In this document: in pieces, positions 12,601 through 27,600 of the stretch
Position numbering within the stretch: position 1 is the stretch's first letter
Layout of the letters: each line of letters begins with the position of its first letter
NCBI GenBank assembly: GCA_001642005.1
Contig: LWCA01000159.1
Span: 1-45,838, forward strand
DNA: 45,838 bases
Direction: 5' to 3'
Origin: Intoshia linei
Taxonomy: Eukaryota; Orthonectida; Rhopaluridae
Notes under the pieces: generated by a model
Seen by the model: only the letters and a program-made list of their open reading frames with translations
The model's database searches: none
Told to the model about the DNA's origin: nothing
Made by a program: the position numbers and the translations under genes

Positions 12601-15600
12601 AATTACTATGGGCCCTGGCTGTGTTTAATATGCCCCAATTTGATGTGTTCATTTATTTCCTCTTGTACCTTGTATTGTACACTGTGAGGTATCTAATAGT
12701 TTTTCAACTTTATTGGCTGGTTTTTAGTTATTTCGATTATTAGTTATTTAGTTAGTTATTATGTCACGTTGTAGTTTTTCATTTCCTGTTGGTTCGGTGA
12801 ACTTTTTCTCTGTAAAACTATGTGACTATGGGACTATGTTTCTACAATTTCTCTTTGAATTTCCACGTTTCTTGCAATTATCACATTGATGGAGATATTT
12901 TAAATTAGTAATTTTACAATTCATAGCATATTTTTTCTTGCTTTTCGTATCAATGTGGAAGTTTACAATTAATATCAGATTTTTTTTTAATCCATCTTTT
13001 CAACGTCCAACAGTTATTTGTATCATGATTTGCCACTTTACAAATTATACAACCATTATCATTTTTTTATGTTCACATTGTAGATGGGTTTGGTGTCCCA
13101 CTGAAAACATACTTGAGGTTCCTATCGTTTCATTTTCTTTTAATTCAATTAACGTATTTATTACATCGTTGTACATCAAATTTTTATTTGCTGATAACGT
13201 GCTTTTTTATTATTGCTACCAACATCTATTTACTATTGTTGTTTTTTCCTCTTCTGTTGACTTTTCTTATATTATTTTCAAACTATCTTGAATAGTCTTA
13301 ACGATTTCTAATGGACTACTGTTTCAATTGACGTCAATATTTTTACTAGCCATTATTACCGATTGTTTTCGACATATATTTTTACTTTTTAATTAAATTT
13401 ATAAATAATTCTGTAGTTTTTTGGCAATTTTGTGCTTTCAATTACACATTGCCACGAATCTGGTAGTGCGAAAAGATTTCAATATTTTTATCATTAAATT
13501 CAAGACGACTATTATTTGCCCACTTTACTTTTTTTTTATACGTTTAGTAAATCAGTGATCCTTCACCCTAGTTTTTTCATATCGATGTTTTCTCCTGCCC
13601 CAGGTTTGTTTAATCCTGTCGTCGGCGCCATTTTATCTCTCCCGCCGTGGGAGCATTTAGTTACTTGGTGACCGAACTATATAGGGGTCTTCACATCGAA
13701 GTAATGACGAGGATTGTTACATTAATCCCCAATTTAAGATATACAATATTGCATTTTGTTTAACATAAGTTTCAGGATTACTGGATTACCTAAACTGTAC
13801 TCTTTGTCTGCTTTGGACTTTCAGGTATTAGCAGGGGCGGATCCAAGAGGCTAGTTAATGAGTTGCGAGCAACTTATTGCGAAGCAAGCAACATATTTAA
13901 TTTCGCTGAAGGCGAAAAACAATTTAGGGGCGTCTCTTTTAATTTCATTTAAAAGTTGTTATAAAATAGTTTCCAAATTTGTATTTTTTCGCAAAAAAAA
14001 AAAAAATTAAATAGTCCTAAATCAATTAGGTCCAGTCTTCTTGGATTAAGTATTGATAGTTGCTTTGACATTATTGTTTGATAATTCAAATATAAAATTA
14101 TCAATTATAGATGTAGATGTGCATGTAACAAAAGGCATCAAGTCACATGATCAATTGTTCATGTAATGTTATGCGCCATCTATATTGTTTTAATAAATTA
14201 AAACCTTTTTCAGTTATTTTAAAAAACATTAATTAAAATTTTTTTTAAAAAATTAGGGGTTCAACTGCACCTTCTGCACCTCTTGAATCCTTAATCGCCC
14301 CTAATTAGGAATATATTTATTTACTGGATAAACATAATTAGACTTCTAAACTTTGTTTTAATTTATGTTAAGTAGTTAAACTTATTTTATAAGTGGATAG
14401 GTTTTTTAACCTCCGTTTCGTTTAAGTCTATATTTCTTCTAGAAATCTTTTCTTTCGATTTCTGCTTTATTTTACTAATGTTTGCTTTCGCTCACTTTCA
14501 TTTCATTTTTATCATTCTTTATTGAACTTGATCACCATGTGACAGTTTAAAACTTAATATTTTTTTAACGTTTAAAAGTTTATAAATAAAGTCTTAGTCA
14601 ATGTTTTCTAAACATGGGACTAGGCCCACTAGTGGGGCGAGCAAAATTTGGTGGGGCCTGATAAATTTAACGAGTTTATTTGAATCATGAAAAATTTAGT
14701 TTAATTTAATGATAATTTTATACAATATTAGCTTGGTTGTTATGTAGTTTGTACAAACAGAAGCTAGTTCTTCCGAGGGCGGACGTTTTGATAGACTTTA
14801 AGTTTGTGAGGTTGTGATTTATGATAATATTCATGATTTGAAAATTTTCTATTCCGTTAATAAGGACTTTGATTGTATTAAATTGATAAAATGATATAAT
14901 TCTTAATTTTGTGAGTAATACTTTGCAAAATATGGCATGTGAAAATGATAACATACATTTTCGATCTTTATGAGATATTGAAATATTTTAGAAGGGTAAT
15001 TTTGAGTAATTCTGAGAGTAATTAACCATAATGAAAATTTTTCAATTATAATTGATATAAATCAATATAATTATAGGAGCCTGTTCATATTATTATTATT
15101 ATTATTAATCTATAAACAATTAATTTAGCATGGTGATTTCATATTAGTACTGTAGAGTCCTGTAATAGTTGTATCAAATCTGTTACCCGTATACGAGCCG
15201 ACACTCAGGCTGGGTAGGCAGAAAAATATTTTTAGTATGTTTATGATGGGTATGTAATGATACAGAGTTAAAATTTTAAAAAATGTTCATTTAATTAATG
15301 CTAATAATTTACTAAAATTGTATCGGAACTATAAAATGTGTAGTGGTTGATTAATAAGTTACCAAATAAAAAAATTAATAACAAAGTGCTTTTTTGACAC
15401 TGTAAGGCGTCACTAATTTTTTGTGTGTTAACTGTTTCTTATGAGCTTAAATTTTTTTTGAATCTTTTAACTTTTTCCATTTTTTAAAAAAAGTGTAGAC
15501 TGTGGTTTTGATCGTGAAAATGCACTTTTTTGAATTTGCAAGTAGGGATTGGAACTGACTTAAAAAATCGGAGTCAACTCAAATAAAGCTATTATTTACC

Positions 15601-18600
15601 TTATATCATTTTCTTTAATGGTGAGTTCACTTAAAAAAATTAATCTCGTAATTTTATTCAATCTATAAATTTTTTTAATATTTCCTAATTCATTATTTTA
15701 ATAGAATCAAATCTATTTTATACACTTACATTCCAATTAGCTAGTGAAAAATATACCATTAAAAATTGTTTCAACGCGTTTATGTGAATAATTCAAAATC
15801 TCAATCTTAATTTTAAGGATATATACTAAAAGTGTAATATATAGTTGTGAATATATATGTAATAATTATATAGGTGATAATGCTCGAGATTTTATTATCT
15901 GTATCACAGTTATATATTTTTTTATATTCTTGGAATGGTTTAATTTTTAAAAAAAAATCTCATAAAACTGTATTAGAAATTGGGCTTTTTTAAATTCTAA
16001 GACAGTTGACAGTTAATTTTTTAAATAAAGGTAACATACACAGACAATAAATTTTATGCAAGTATTAGATTTCTGATATATTCATTACTTTTTGTGGTTT
16101 TCGAATCTAATGCATTTTAGATATGGTCTATTTATGCGTTGAAACAGCGTTACGGAATGGTAAAAATCGGATAGTTTCGGTTCGTGCAGGACTCTACATT
16201 ACATACCTTTTAAAATAATGTCAAATGTTTGATTTTATATTTAGTGAATATAAAGATAGTCAAAGTTATGAATTTGTTGTTTTAACCCAATCGTATTGGT
16301 ATAAACTCAAAATAAACAGTATTTTTTAATTAATATAATGAGATTGAATACTTGCTTTTATATCTCGAAATTTTATAATACAAGTAGAGAAAGTTACATT
16401 TATTAATTTATTATTTGTAAATATAAAATTCTTATAATTAATAAGTGTTATTTATCATAGATAAAAAAGGAAAAACATCTCACGGAGATGAATGGATATG
16501 GAAAATTGGCATGAAAACTAAATTGGCATACCCTATACATGTTTTTGTGGGGTTTATGGGTATTTCATAATAATATTATTTTATTTGATGCTTTTACAAT
16601 GATTTTATTTTATCATATCTTTAATGAACATGAAATGAATTGTTCATACACAATCAATAGTCGGAAAAGTCATTGTATTTATTAAATTAGAAAAATACTC
16701 ATTAAAACAATGAGCGGGCGAATAAATCATGACAAAACTGTCTTACCATTTTGGGAAAACTTGTATACTAAAAACGCGTATTTAAATTCATACATAAAAT
16801 ATAATCGTCTCCTTGTATCATGTGACGTATTTAGGGTAATTACCCCAATTATACAGGCCTTTCATATTCTGGTATACGCTTCATAAGCGTAAATGTGGAC
16901 TGTATATAGATATTGGGTCGGTTTAGAAAATACAAAGTAATGTAGTTTTCCGTGAGGTAGGGCAATTTTTCCAAAGATACAATTTATAATGCCAATTATT
17001 ATTATCATTAAAAATAAAATGTTTGCTTATTTTTTCTCAGTAAAATTACGAACAATAATAATATGAGCAGAGCCGTTTCAGGCATGGGCAATATGGTCTG
17101 TACTCTAGGGCCACCCATTAAAAAGGGCTCCAAATTAATAAAAGTACTTTACACTTATATCTTAAAAAGAGGACCCCAATTTATTAAAAAATACTTCACA
17201 TTTATATCTTAAGAAACAGTTTATAAGTTTATAATATATTCAATAATATGTAATATAAGAATATTCAAAAAAGAAAGTAGGAAATCTTTGATTTTCTCTT
17301 ATTAATTTTCTAAAAAGGGGCCTTGAAAATTTTTTATTGCTTCGCTCAAAACTTTAAAGTGCCTCAGGCCCTTTTGTTAGCCCAGGGCCACCAAGTGGCT
17401 TAAGACGGCTCTGAATATGGGTGTCAGTCGGCACGGGTAAGCATTCGATTCAAATTTGTTACTGATATTCGGTGCATATTTTACAGATCGGATCATTTGT
17501 CATACATTATCTCATATATTAAACATTTAGATAGTAAAGCCGCCATAATAATAATTCAATTAATTAATGGTTACTTTAATATTTATCAACAAGAAACTCT
17601 AATTTTGTCATTTTGTATAACTGGAATCGTAAACAAAGCACCATTTTGTTTCAACCAAAATATTACATCAGACTTCAAAAATGATTGTTTATATCTTGCA
17701 AAAAATAACAATTTAGTGGCTATAAGGTGATATGTCTTTATTAATCAATGTCAAAATTATACTTCAATTTATTACATTGTAGTTTCATTTTTCAAATTTT
17801 ACATTTTATAATTATATTTTACTAGTATTATCAGGACGGTGGAGAGGGGTTAGGGACCACATGTCCCGGTCCTACAATCATCAGTGTACTACTCAGCCTA
17901 CTATTTTAATTTATTAATTAAACCTATTATGTTGGGAAACATCTTAAGTGTGTCAAAATTATTTTATACTAAAATAGAAGTGTCGTATAAACAGCCCGAT
18001 TAGTAAGTATACTATCATAATGGCAATGCAAAATTTTGATTTATTTTTAAAAAATGATAATCCTTACTTACATAATATGTTATGCAATATTTGTTTGTGT
18101 GTGTGTTACCGTTTATTTCAATAATTAACAGTCTTAAAATTTTATAAAGTCCACATTTCAATTACAGTTTTTTTTGGGTTGTTAGCAAAATAAGTTCCAA
18201 ACTCACATCTTACCGGTCAAAAAGCCCAATTTTCCTGTTTTTTGAAAATTAAACTAGTTGGAGAATTTAAAAAAATATATACTCTGATACGGATTTTAAA
18301 ATCATAAACATTTATAAATTAAAATTTAAAAAAAATATATCTTGAGAGCCAAAACACCAAATTAGCCTTTTTTTTAATAAAAACAGCTCTAGAATTTACG
18401 TTATTCATTTCTTCGATTTTATATTATAGTTTTCATTGACGTTTATTTTTCATTTTTGCCTCTAAGTTAAAGTGTCCAGAAAAAATACGTAAAACCAAAA
18501 CTACTTATCTATGATGACGAATGAAAATTTTCGGCTTAAAATTTATTCCAAATAAACTAAAAGTGATTCTACGTATATTTCTGGACACTTTATCTAAGTA

Positions 18601-21600
18601 ATAATTAACAATAAAAGTACTACTTTTATACTACTATTTTCTGGTCACCCTATCTAAGGGTCATTTAACGGGCCTACCATTCCAAATGAATAGGTGGTGT
18701 TATAAAATATTTTGTATGGTGAGATAAATTTTGTCACTCCAACAGGGTTATTTCGAAAATAATGTGAGTGTCACTTGATTAAACATTGGATATGGGAATC
18801 AATTTGTTTTTTAATTTGTATAAAGGGCAATAATGTTGATCTAATCCGGGTCCATTGTTTGTACTCCACGGCACTGGATACTTTATGTTATTTGCATATT
18901 TGAAAATTAACTTAATAGTACACTAGTTTTAAAACAATCAATGCTTTCAATAAAAAAGTTATCAATGAAACTAAGGTAAATATATAAATGTTATATCATC
19001 ATGTCATAAATAATATACATGTCTAATAATAAATATAACATGTCATAATAATAATCAATAAACCAAAATAACTCGAAAAACATGATTTTAAATAATAATG
19101 TAATGGTTCTTAACTTTTTTATCTCGCGAACCCTATACAGAGCCAAACTTATCATTTTCGAGCCCTCATACAACCCCTTCCCAAATCAAATAATTTCCGG
19201 AAACGATTCATAATGACATATAATAATAACAGTTTTAGTCACCTATCCACTACTCTTATTCATAGAAGGGTTTCAGGTAGGTTAGTTTCGACTCTGTCCT
19301 GTATGATAAACAACCAAAAAATTTTATGCCCCAAATTCAGTTATATTGTTAAATTTTGATCTCAAAAAAAGCTGGTACTTTTTTTTACTGTACAGTTTTC
19401 AATAACCTTTAATGTAAATTTTCATCGAACCTAGGGCGATATCGATATTAATGTGAAGACTACCTCGATAATATATAGTGCATGTGAATTTTACATTAAA
19501 TGTATATATTAAAATTTAGTTTGCTTGGTCATACAAAGTTTCTAAAGAAATTATGCAATTAAAATTGAATGATTCTAAAAAATGCATATATGTATTGAGT
19601 AATTTTATGATTAAAAATCTAATGTAATTGAAAATTTATAGCAAGATGGAACCTGATAACACTAAGTCAAATTGGAGAATGCTTAAAAATATTTGCATCA
19701 ACATTTCGCTGTCTTTATTTTGACATTTATAAAAAAAGTTTTTAATTTTTTTTAATTCTAATTTATAATTTTCGAGTCAAAAATTTTTTCTACTACGCAA
19801 ATTACGTTGACTAGGACTAACCTATAATGATTATATAATATTTTTAACAGAAAATTTGCAAGAAATGATATTAATTTGCGATTCAAACAATAGATTAATC
19901 ATTATGGACAATTTTACAGTTAAATGGATAGCCACTTATGAAACTGTAGGAATCGAAAAAATTAAAGTATTAAACATTGGGTAAAATTTAGTAGTTAATT
20001 AACTTACAGAAACATGGTACATGTATTTACAAGTTATGAGTGCTTTTCTTTGAATGAAGGGTAGGACCGATGGGTGAATACTTTTATTAGAGGATAAATA
20101 GATTAAATGAATAATTTATCAAATATGATATTCAACCAAAGCTTATCATAACATCTCAAAGTTTACCAACCCTTAAAAAATAATTTTTATCATTATTGTA
20201 TTAAAAATTCTCATTTTATCTAACCTTACAAGATAAAATGATTTAATCTCATCTTTATTGAATTTACTAAACAATCTGATACATTATCATTTTATTAGAA
20301 AATTGAATGGTGTAATATTTACTATTGATTCGACTGGATTAGTAAAATTGAATATTGCCAAAACTAATATAAAAATTAACAATGTTTTTAACCAAAAAAA
20401 TGAAGATTTCGATATTAATTATGCAGCAAAAAATTATGCAAAGTACAAATCAATCATTGATAATAGTGATATTATGACTGAAAATAGTAAGTATTTATAT
20501 TTATTTTATTTTAATATTTAATTTAATGTTTTAATGATTAAAAATTTAAATTTTAAATTTAACTTGTTGACGATTTTATATTTAGCTGAAAAACCAAAAA
20601 AATTTCTAAAAATTGATGTTGAAAAGGTTGAATATTTATAAATAATAATAAATTCATTTAGTCTGAAATAACTCAAGTAGAAGGCCATTTAATGTTGAGG
20701 ATAACGGTACTTTATACTTTAAAACTTTGGTCTAGAACTAAAACTTTGGACTTCATGAATTCAGTTTTGGCTACTTATTTTAGTATGCTGATTAAGTGAA
20801 TATTTTTAAAGTAACCAAATGATCCAGTACACGCAGAGCCATTTTAAGGCATGGGCAATATGGGCTGTAGCCCAGGGCCACTTATTAAAAAGGCTCCAAA
20901 ATTAATAAAAGTACTTTACATTTATATCTTAAAAAGAGGCCTCCAATTTATTAAAAAATACTTCACATTTATATCTTAAGAAACAGTTTATAATTTTTGA
21001 AGTCTAGGAATTTAAATAGCTAGAAAGAAAATAGTTTAAAGAATGAAAGTTCTGTGAAATGTTAAATGTGATGTCGATTGATGAGTTGAATACTTCATGT
21101 GATAATCTTACAGCAGCTTATAGGAAAGATTTGGAAAAAAATGATTTAGTAATAGAATGTCAACAATTTAAACATTATTTTGATTGGAAAAAAACACGCA
21201 ATAACATTTTTGTTATGTATAAAGTTATAAAAGGTGATAAATTGGAATCACTATTTCCTAATTTGAAATTTGCATGAGAATGTTTATTTTAATGATAGTT
21301 GCAATATGCAAAGGGTAAAGAACTTTTTTTAAACTAAAAATAATTAAGAATGAACTTCGAAATTGCTTAGCTCAACTTCGTTTGAATGCGCTCTCCTTAA
21401 TGTTAATTGACAATGATATCAGTTTTGATAGTATCATATCTGATTTCTCTCAGAAAAAAGTGAAAAAACAACATTTGTTAAGAATTTTTTGTGACTGCAT
21501 GGTGCATATTTTCAAATGAAAAAGTAAACTTTGTTCATAAATTAATGTAAGTAGGTTTTTGTAAAAGAAATAAAAGTTACTAGAAACCTACATAATATCT

Positions 21601-24600
21601 TTTAATGCTTTTATTAATACTCAATGAAATAAGACTCTAAGTCTCCAACCAACAGTATGCCTTGTCTTTTAAACAGAGGACCTATTTTTTTATCGCTTCG
21701 CTCGAAATTTTAAAGGGCCCGATCCTTTTTTTAGCCCAGGGCCACGAAGTGGCTTAAGACGGCTCTGAGTACACGTCAATCGGTATTATCTGTACAATGT
21801 ACACCAGCCATTCTCAACGGGTTCCATGAAAATTATACACATTTATTACATATTATAGACATTTTCCGTACATAAAGTCATATTTTCAAATAATGAAGTT
21901 GTTTATTCAAAGAAGTAAACAAATAAAACTGCCTTTAGTTTTGAAAAAAAGACTTTACGATTGTAAAATATGACGTTAACTATGAAAAAGTGACTTTATG
22001 TTAGTGATTTTTAGAAAAAAATTAATTCAAATAAACTAAAATTGATTAGGATCGACATTTTTTCTTCACATGATTGCTTATCTGCATATATTGTAAAATT
22101 GAATAATAACGTTAGTATTAAAATTTAAAAATTTGTTTAATATTAATAGTTCATCAACTTTATCATCTCGAAAAACTAGAGTACTCCATCTCATTTGACT
22201 ATCATTCGTTTCACACAAATGTAATGATTCATTAAAAATTGTAATTATTATTAGTTTTTTTCGGGGTCCCAGCGAAAAAGGGTTGAGAATGCCTGGTGTA
22301 CACTACATTTTTGGTATAAAAATTGTAAATAGATTAGCATTACTGCGCTACAAAATATTACCAATGTAGTTGTATCAATATATCATGAGATGTTTCAGTA
22401 TCTCAAAAATATCGACAAGCTATTGACAAGTTTAAAAGATTTGACAGCATTTCATGAATCAATTGGTAAGAAAGTGATGTAAAACTATTGTATGATGATT
22501 TTATATTGAAACTAGGTTGATTGTTAAGTACAACGTACAAACAACACCTAGCTCTGTGAGGTCACATTTTTATACTATCAAAAAAATAAATTCACTTTGA
22601 AAATGTCACTTAAAAATCCTACTATTCACTATTATCAATCCTTTAAAGGAGTGGTTCCCAAATTTGTTTTAGGTGGAACCATCATATCACATTACTTTTT
22701 ACTTTAACGTGAATTATTCCATCTTAATTTTTTTTGTTAACATTTGCGTGAAGAATTTTAAAAACAATTGTTATCCCATTTTTTTAATTTATTAGACAGA
22801 ATGTGTGTATAATATTAAAAATAAAGTAAAAACAGTCCAATCCTAAAAATTGTCATAAATAGCATAAATTCCAAAAAAATAAAATTAGTCCAATACTAAA
22901 AATTGTCATAAAGGTGTGAGTTTTGGAAATTGAAATTTATATTATTATATGTATAAATTGTAACCATTTAAAAATTCATTTTCTTGTTTAGTTTTTTTTT
23001 AAATTTTATTAAAAATTCCGAAGAAATGAATTATATAAATATTTACCCATATTTCTTTATTGGAAATATGTAGACGTTTAATGCACATTTTTTTGAAATT
23101 ATAGGATCAATATTTACATTTTCAATTTTTATTTTAATCGAAATATTTGAAAAATATTGGTTGAATATATTACAAATTATTTTTCACCGGGAATGCGTAA
23201 ATTTCTAGGGTTGAAATTTTGTATTTATATCAACTGGAATAAGCTCTATTAGAATAATTCTTTTTTAAATTTTCGGATCATTAATTATTTCACATTTTTT
23301 GTTTTAATAAAATATTTCGAAAAAAAAATTATATTATATCTACGTATGGTAGTAATTATTTTATAATAGAATCTAATGATATTGCCACTCAAGAATTTAA
23401 TTTTAAAGTACCAAAAAAATCATTTGGTATTTACATGGCTATAATTAGATCTCATATAGTTTTGGAATATTTTCATCTTAATGGTTCGTTTTATTTATAT
23501 GTTACCGTCCATTTGGATTTTGAGTCATTCTGAGGAATTTTTTTTGTAAGGGTTGGTAAAAGTGGATTTTGGAATGATGGATATTGAAAAAATTTAAACT
23601 TAAAGAAAATTCTTCATAATGACTGAAACTCCAAACAGACGGTAACATATACAAAATATAAAATAAATTTGCTTATTAAATTAATTTTACTTATTTTTTA
23701 TTTTTCTTTAATACAAGTTTTACAAGGTAAACAAAGTTTGTTTTCTCAAAAAAAGGTAGGACCACTGATTTAATTGATATAAATTAGATAAATATATGGA
23801 ACGATTTGATTGTAATGTTTTTCCAAAATTAACCCTTGGCGATTGGTTAAAGGTTGATGAATTTGAAAAAGTTGACGAAAATAAATCTAAAAGTGTTGTC
23901 AGTATTAATTTAAATGTTGGGAATTCAGTAAAGGATTTATTTAACGCGATTAAATCCAATTCAGGTTATTTATTAATTGATTATTTTGATATATTTTGTA
24001 CATAATATGAAGAATAATGCAGTACATTATTTTAGTAGTATATCACCTATATATTATATAGTAGTACGTTAGAGTAGTACATTAGTATATAGAGTGTATT
24101 ACACATGTATGTATGCCATTAAAATGTAAATTGTACAGTGAAGCCTCCACTATTCTTTTATTCCGTTAGTTGCTCAAAAAAACTTTTTTTGTAAAGGTAA
24201 AAGGGGTGCATAATCAATTTTTGGTGTGCACAGAGCCATTTTCATTTTTTTTAATTACATTAATAAAATTATTAGTCAAAAATTAATTTTGGCCTTGAAG
24301 ATATATATTTTTTAAATTTATGATAATATTTATGATTTTAAAATCCGTATCAGAGTATATATTTTTTTAAATTTTCCAACTCGTTTGATTTTCAAAAAAA
24401 AAGACAATTGGGCTTTTTGACCAGTAAGATATGAGTTTGGGAGGTTGAAATTTATTTTGCGAACACCCTGAAAAAAACTGTAATTGAAATGTGGACATTA
24501 TAAAATTGTTAGTGTTTGAAATAAACGGTAACACACATACACAAACAAATAGTGCAAAGCATATTATATACATAAGGATAAATATTATTACATATGTGAA

Positions 24601-27600
24601 AAAACGAAAATGGAGTGATGATTGTATTCATTTCGTCGATTCACTAAAATATATGATATTGGAGGCTTGACTGTAATTTAGTATTTAAATGAAAGGTTAA
24701 TTAATAATTTAGACTTGTCTTTTGAAAATTCATCCAATGGTGTATTTGATATTAAAGAATTGAATATACAAATTTGTTTTCAAATTGGTAGATTTAATTA
24801 ATTTTTGACCACTGCAGTGCACTGGTGACTCTAATTATAAATAACGGAATGAAAAAATTATATTTAAGGGTAGAAAATATTTTTTAAGTTTCAGTGACAG
24901 TAAATGTGTGTCCTTAACAGTTTATATACAGAAAAAAAAATACATAACTGAAATTCTTGTTCTAATCCTATAGGTCAAAACGTATTTTGGCATTTTTAAA
25001 CTAATATTTTGCAGTTCCGTTGATACGAATATTAAGAATCGTAAAATTTGATAAGTAGGAAATTATTGGCAGTGCCGAACCTACTAATCTCGAGGCATCT
25101 GAAAATTAAAAATAAGCTGCAAAAAAAAAATTTTGACCTCCAATTAACAAAACTTTATTCGAAATCTCCGATGAGGGTCTCGCGTACGGAATTTCACTGA
25201 TAATTGATTTACTTTTTTACTGAGAATTCAAAATTTTACGTTCAATCTCAGAAATTGACCTTTTTGCGGCGCGGTTAACTACACTTTAGTTTTTTTGTAA
25301 ACGGTTAGTAAGTAGAACTATCAAGCTAAAATACTGGAAAATCTGCATTAGGAACACTGTTGGATCTTAAAATTAAAAAAATTTAGATAATATTAAAGTA
25401 TATTATGAAAATTATTATGAAATTTTTCCGTTTATAAAATTTTCAATTCAACTGATGGATTTTGAAAAATTTTTCTCTGAAGATTCAGAGGAATCTATAT
25501 TTCTAATGTCTCAATTCAATGAAGCCTTTGCTAATTACTTTTCACTTCATAATAATGTAATTAATTTCCATAATATTTACTCCATGTCGTAAATTTAAAT
25601 TTTACCATAGTTTAACATATTGTACCCTCATTATGAGGGTATCATATCGTCAAAATAATTTATGTTGACCCAGAGTCGAATTTACTATTTTATGGTTAAC
25701 TTTTTGAAATTAAATTCACCATTACAATACATTTAATAGTTTTAAATAGATAATATCCATGTATAGTCAAGTGTTTGCTGAATGCCATACAATATCCCAA
25801 GAAATGCAAAACTTCCAAAGCAAATTTTTGAAATTAATTCATAACAACTCATCATATTCGCATGAAGAATATACAATGGGTATTAAATCAATTTGTAAAA
25901 ATGTAAGTTTCACATATTATAATTATACTAGGTTGACTGTTATGTACTACGTACAAACAACACCTAGCTCTGGCAAGGGCACATTTTTATTATACAAACA
26001 AATAAATTCACGTTGAAAATCCTACTATAGTGGAATTCGCTTATAAAAGATTACGCATCAGGACCGAGCAATTTGTCCCTTATAACCGGACGTCTCTTAT
26101 ATCCGAAAAATCAAAAAAGTAAAGACTTTAAATAAATAAAATGTTATGTAATATATATGTCGTATATAATTTGTATAACTGTGAAATGTACACATTCTAT
26201 GGGTTAGTCGTAGAATGTGTAAAACTTTCATTTATATTTTAGTTTAATTTTGGGTTTTAGTAATTTTTTTTAAACTAAAATTATAAGGGGGGTTTTTAGG
26301 AAATTTTTTTGAAACCAAACTTTCAAGGGAGGCTTTTAAGATTTTTTTTGAACCAAACTTTCAAGGGGGTTTTTTAAGTTCTTAGTTGATCTTCATTTTT
26401 TAATAAGTTACCGATGGTACTTCTTGGAACTGATATGTTATTCAATAATCCTCGATAAGATTTGGTACCGTTATAAGAATGAATTTTGTCCAAAATAATT
26501 ATTTTTTCTTCTAATTTTAGTGATTTTCTTTTTAACGCCATTTTGGAGGTTAAACTTTATTATTAAAACAATTAGTCGAAATGTTAAGGTTTCAAAAATC
26601 ATTTTCTACAAAAATGTAATAATTTATATTAAAAAAATTTTGAATATTCATTTTAAAAAACAAATTGCCTGTCCACTATAAGCGGATTTTTCTCCCTTAT
26701 ATTCCTCTGTGATTTATATACAAAACAAGCGTTTGATTCCGTTCCTAGCATTTTTTCCTTTATATCTTATATACGTCTCTTATAATGGGTGTCTCCTATA
26801 AGCGGATTCTACTGTATATGATAATGTTTATGATTTTAAAATCCGTATCAGTGTATATATTTTTTTAAATTATCCAACTCGTTTGATTTTCAAAACAAAG
26901 GACAATTTGGTTTTTGATCCGTAAGATGTGAGTTTGGGAGGTTGAAATTTATCTAATTATCACCTCCGGAAAAAACTGTAATTGAAATGTAGACTTTATA
27001 AAATTCTAAGACTGGTAGTAATTAAAATAAAGTGGAACACACAGACAAACAAATATTACGAGCATATTATACAAGTAAGGATATAAATCAGGCTCTTATA
27101 TATTATAAACTCGTTGCCGGTTGTCAATATTTTTAACAACTGTTTAGTATAAAATTTGCTTTTTATTTATTAATTTTAAAAATATTTGACTTTGAAAGGG
27201 TTTTTATTTATACCCGGTCAAAAATTACTGACTATTCTTAAATGATTTGGAAAGTGAATTAATAGATAATCTCCATGTTAAAAAAACATAATCTACTCAT
27301 ATCCTGTATTCTTTTTGATATTATCCTTACTAATAAATTCAAAGTTAGGTAAAAATGTGTCTGTCTGTAAACTCAATTTATTAATAAAAAAGAGTTTCAG
27401 AAATTCGAAAAAACAAAGTAAAATAAATTTCTGGTATAGAAATTAAAATAAATATTATTTTAAAAAATGTGCATATTCACGATCAAAAACCAAAAGGAGT
27501 CTTAAAAAATAAGATTTAATAATGTGTATCATTCTAACTTCCATCCTCTGTATATCTAGCTACTGGTTGTGCCAAATACATAACATACAAGCTAGTAATT

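Noticed and set aside
12938-13295. Two overlapping plus-strand frames (117 and 60 codons), hydrophobic
   Set aside because: Antisense of gypsy 2 gag, whose zinc knuckle reads on the minus strand here.
13605-13640. TGGCGCC motif as a tRNA-Lys primer binding site of gypsy 2
   Set aside because: The following bases do not continue the tRNA match, and the stretch reads well as the start of gag.
17487-17730. Longer BBS9 exon 5 starting at the TTACAG acceptor at 17486
   Set aside because: With the phase left by exon 4 it meets a stop at once; the acceptor at 17530 keeps the frame and aligns better with the family.
23720-23959. Minus-strand open frame of 79 codons
   Set aside because: It is the antisense shadow of the BBS9 exon at 23788-23964, which has matching splice phase and family fit.
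24367-24573. Minus-strand open frame of 68 codons with a hydrophobic start
   Set aside because: It falls within a family D repeat copy and is not open in the other copies.
25903-26016. Extension of BBS9 exon 18 to a stop at 26016
   Set aside because: The extra codons are the Helitron-like repeat; the same residues appear after an unrelated frame at 32220-32304. A GTAAGT donor ends the exon at 25902.
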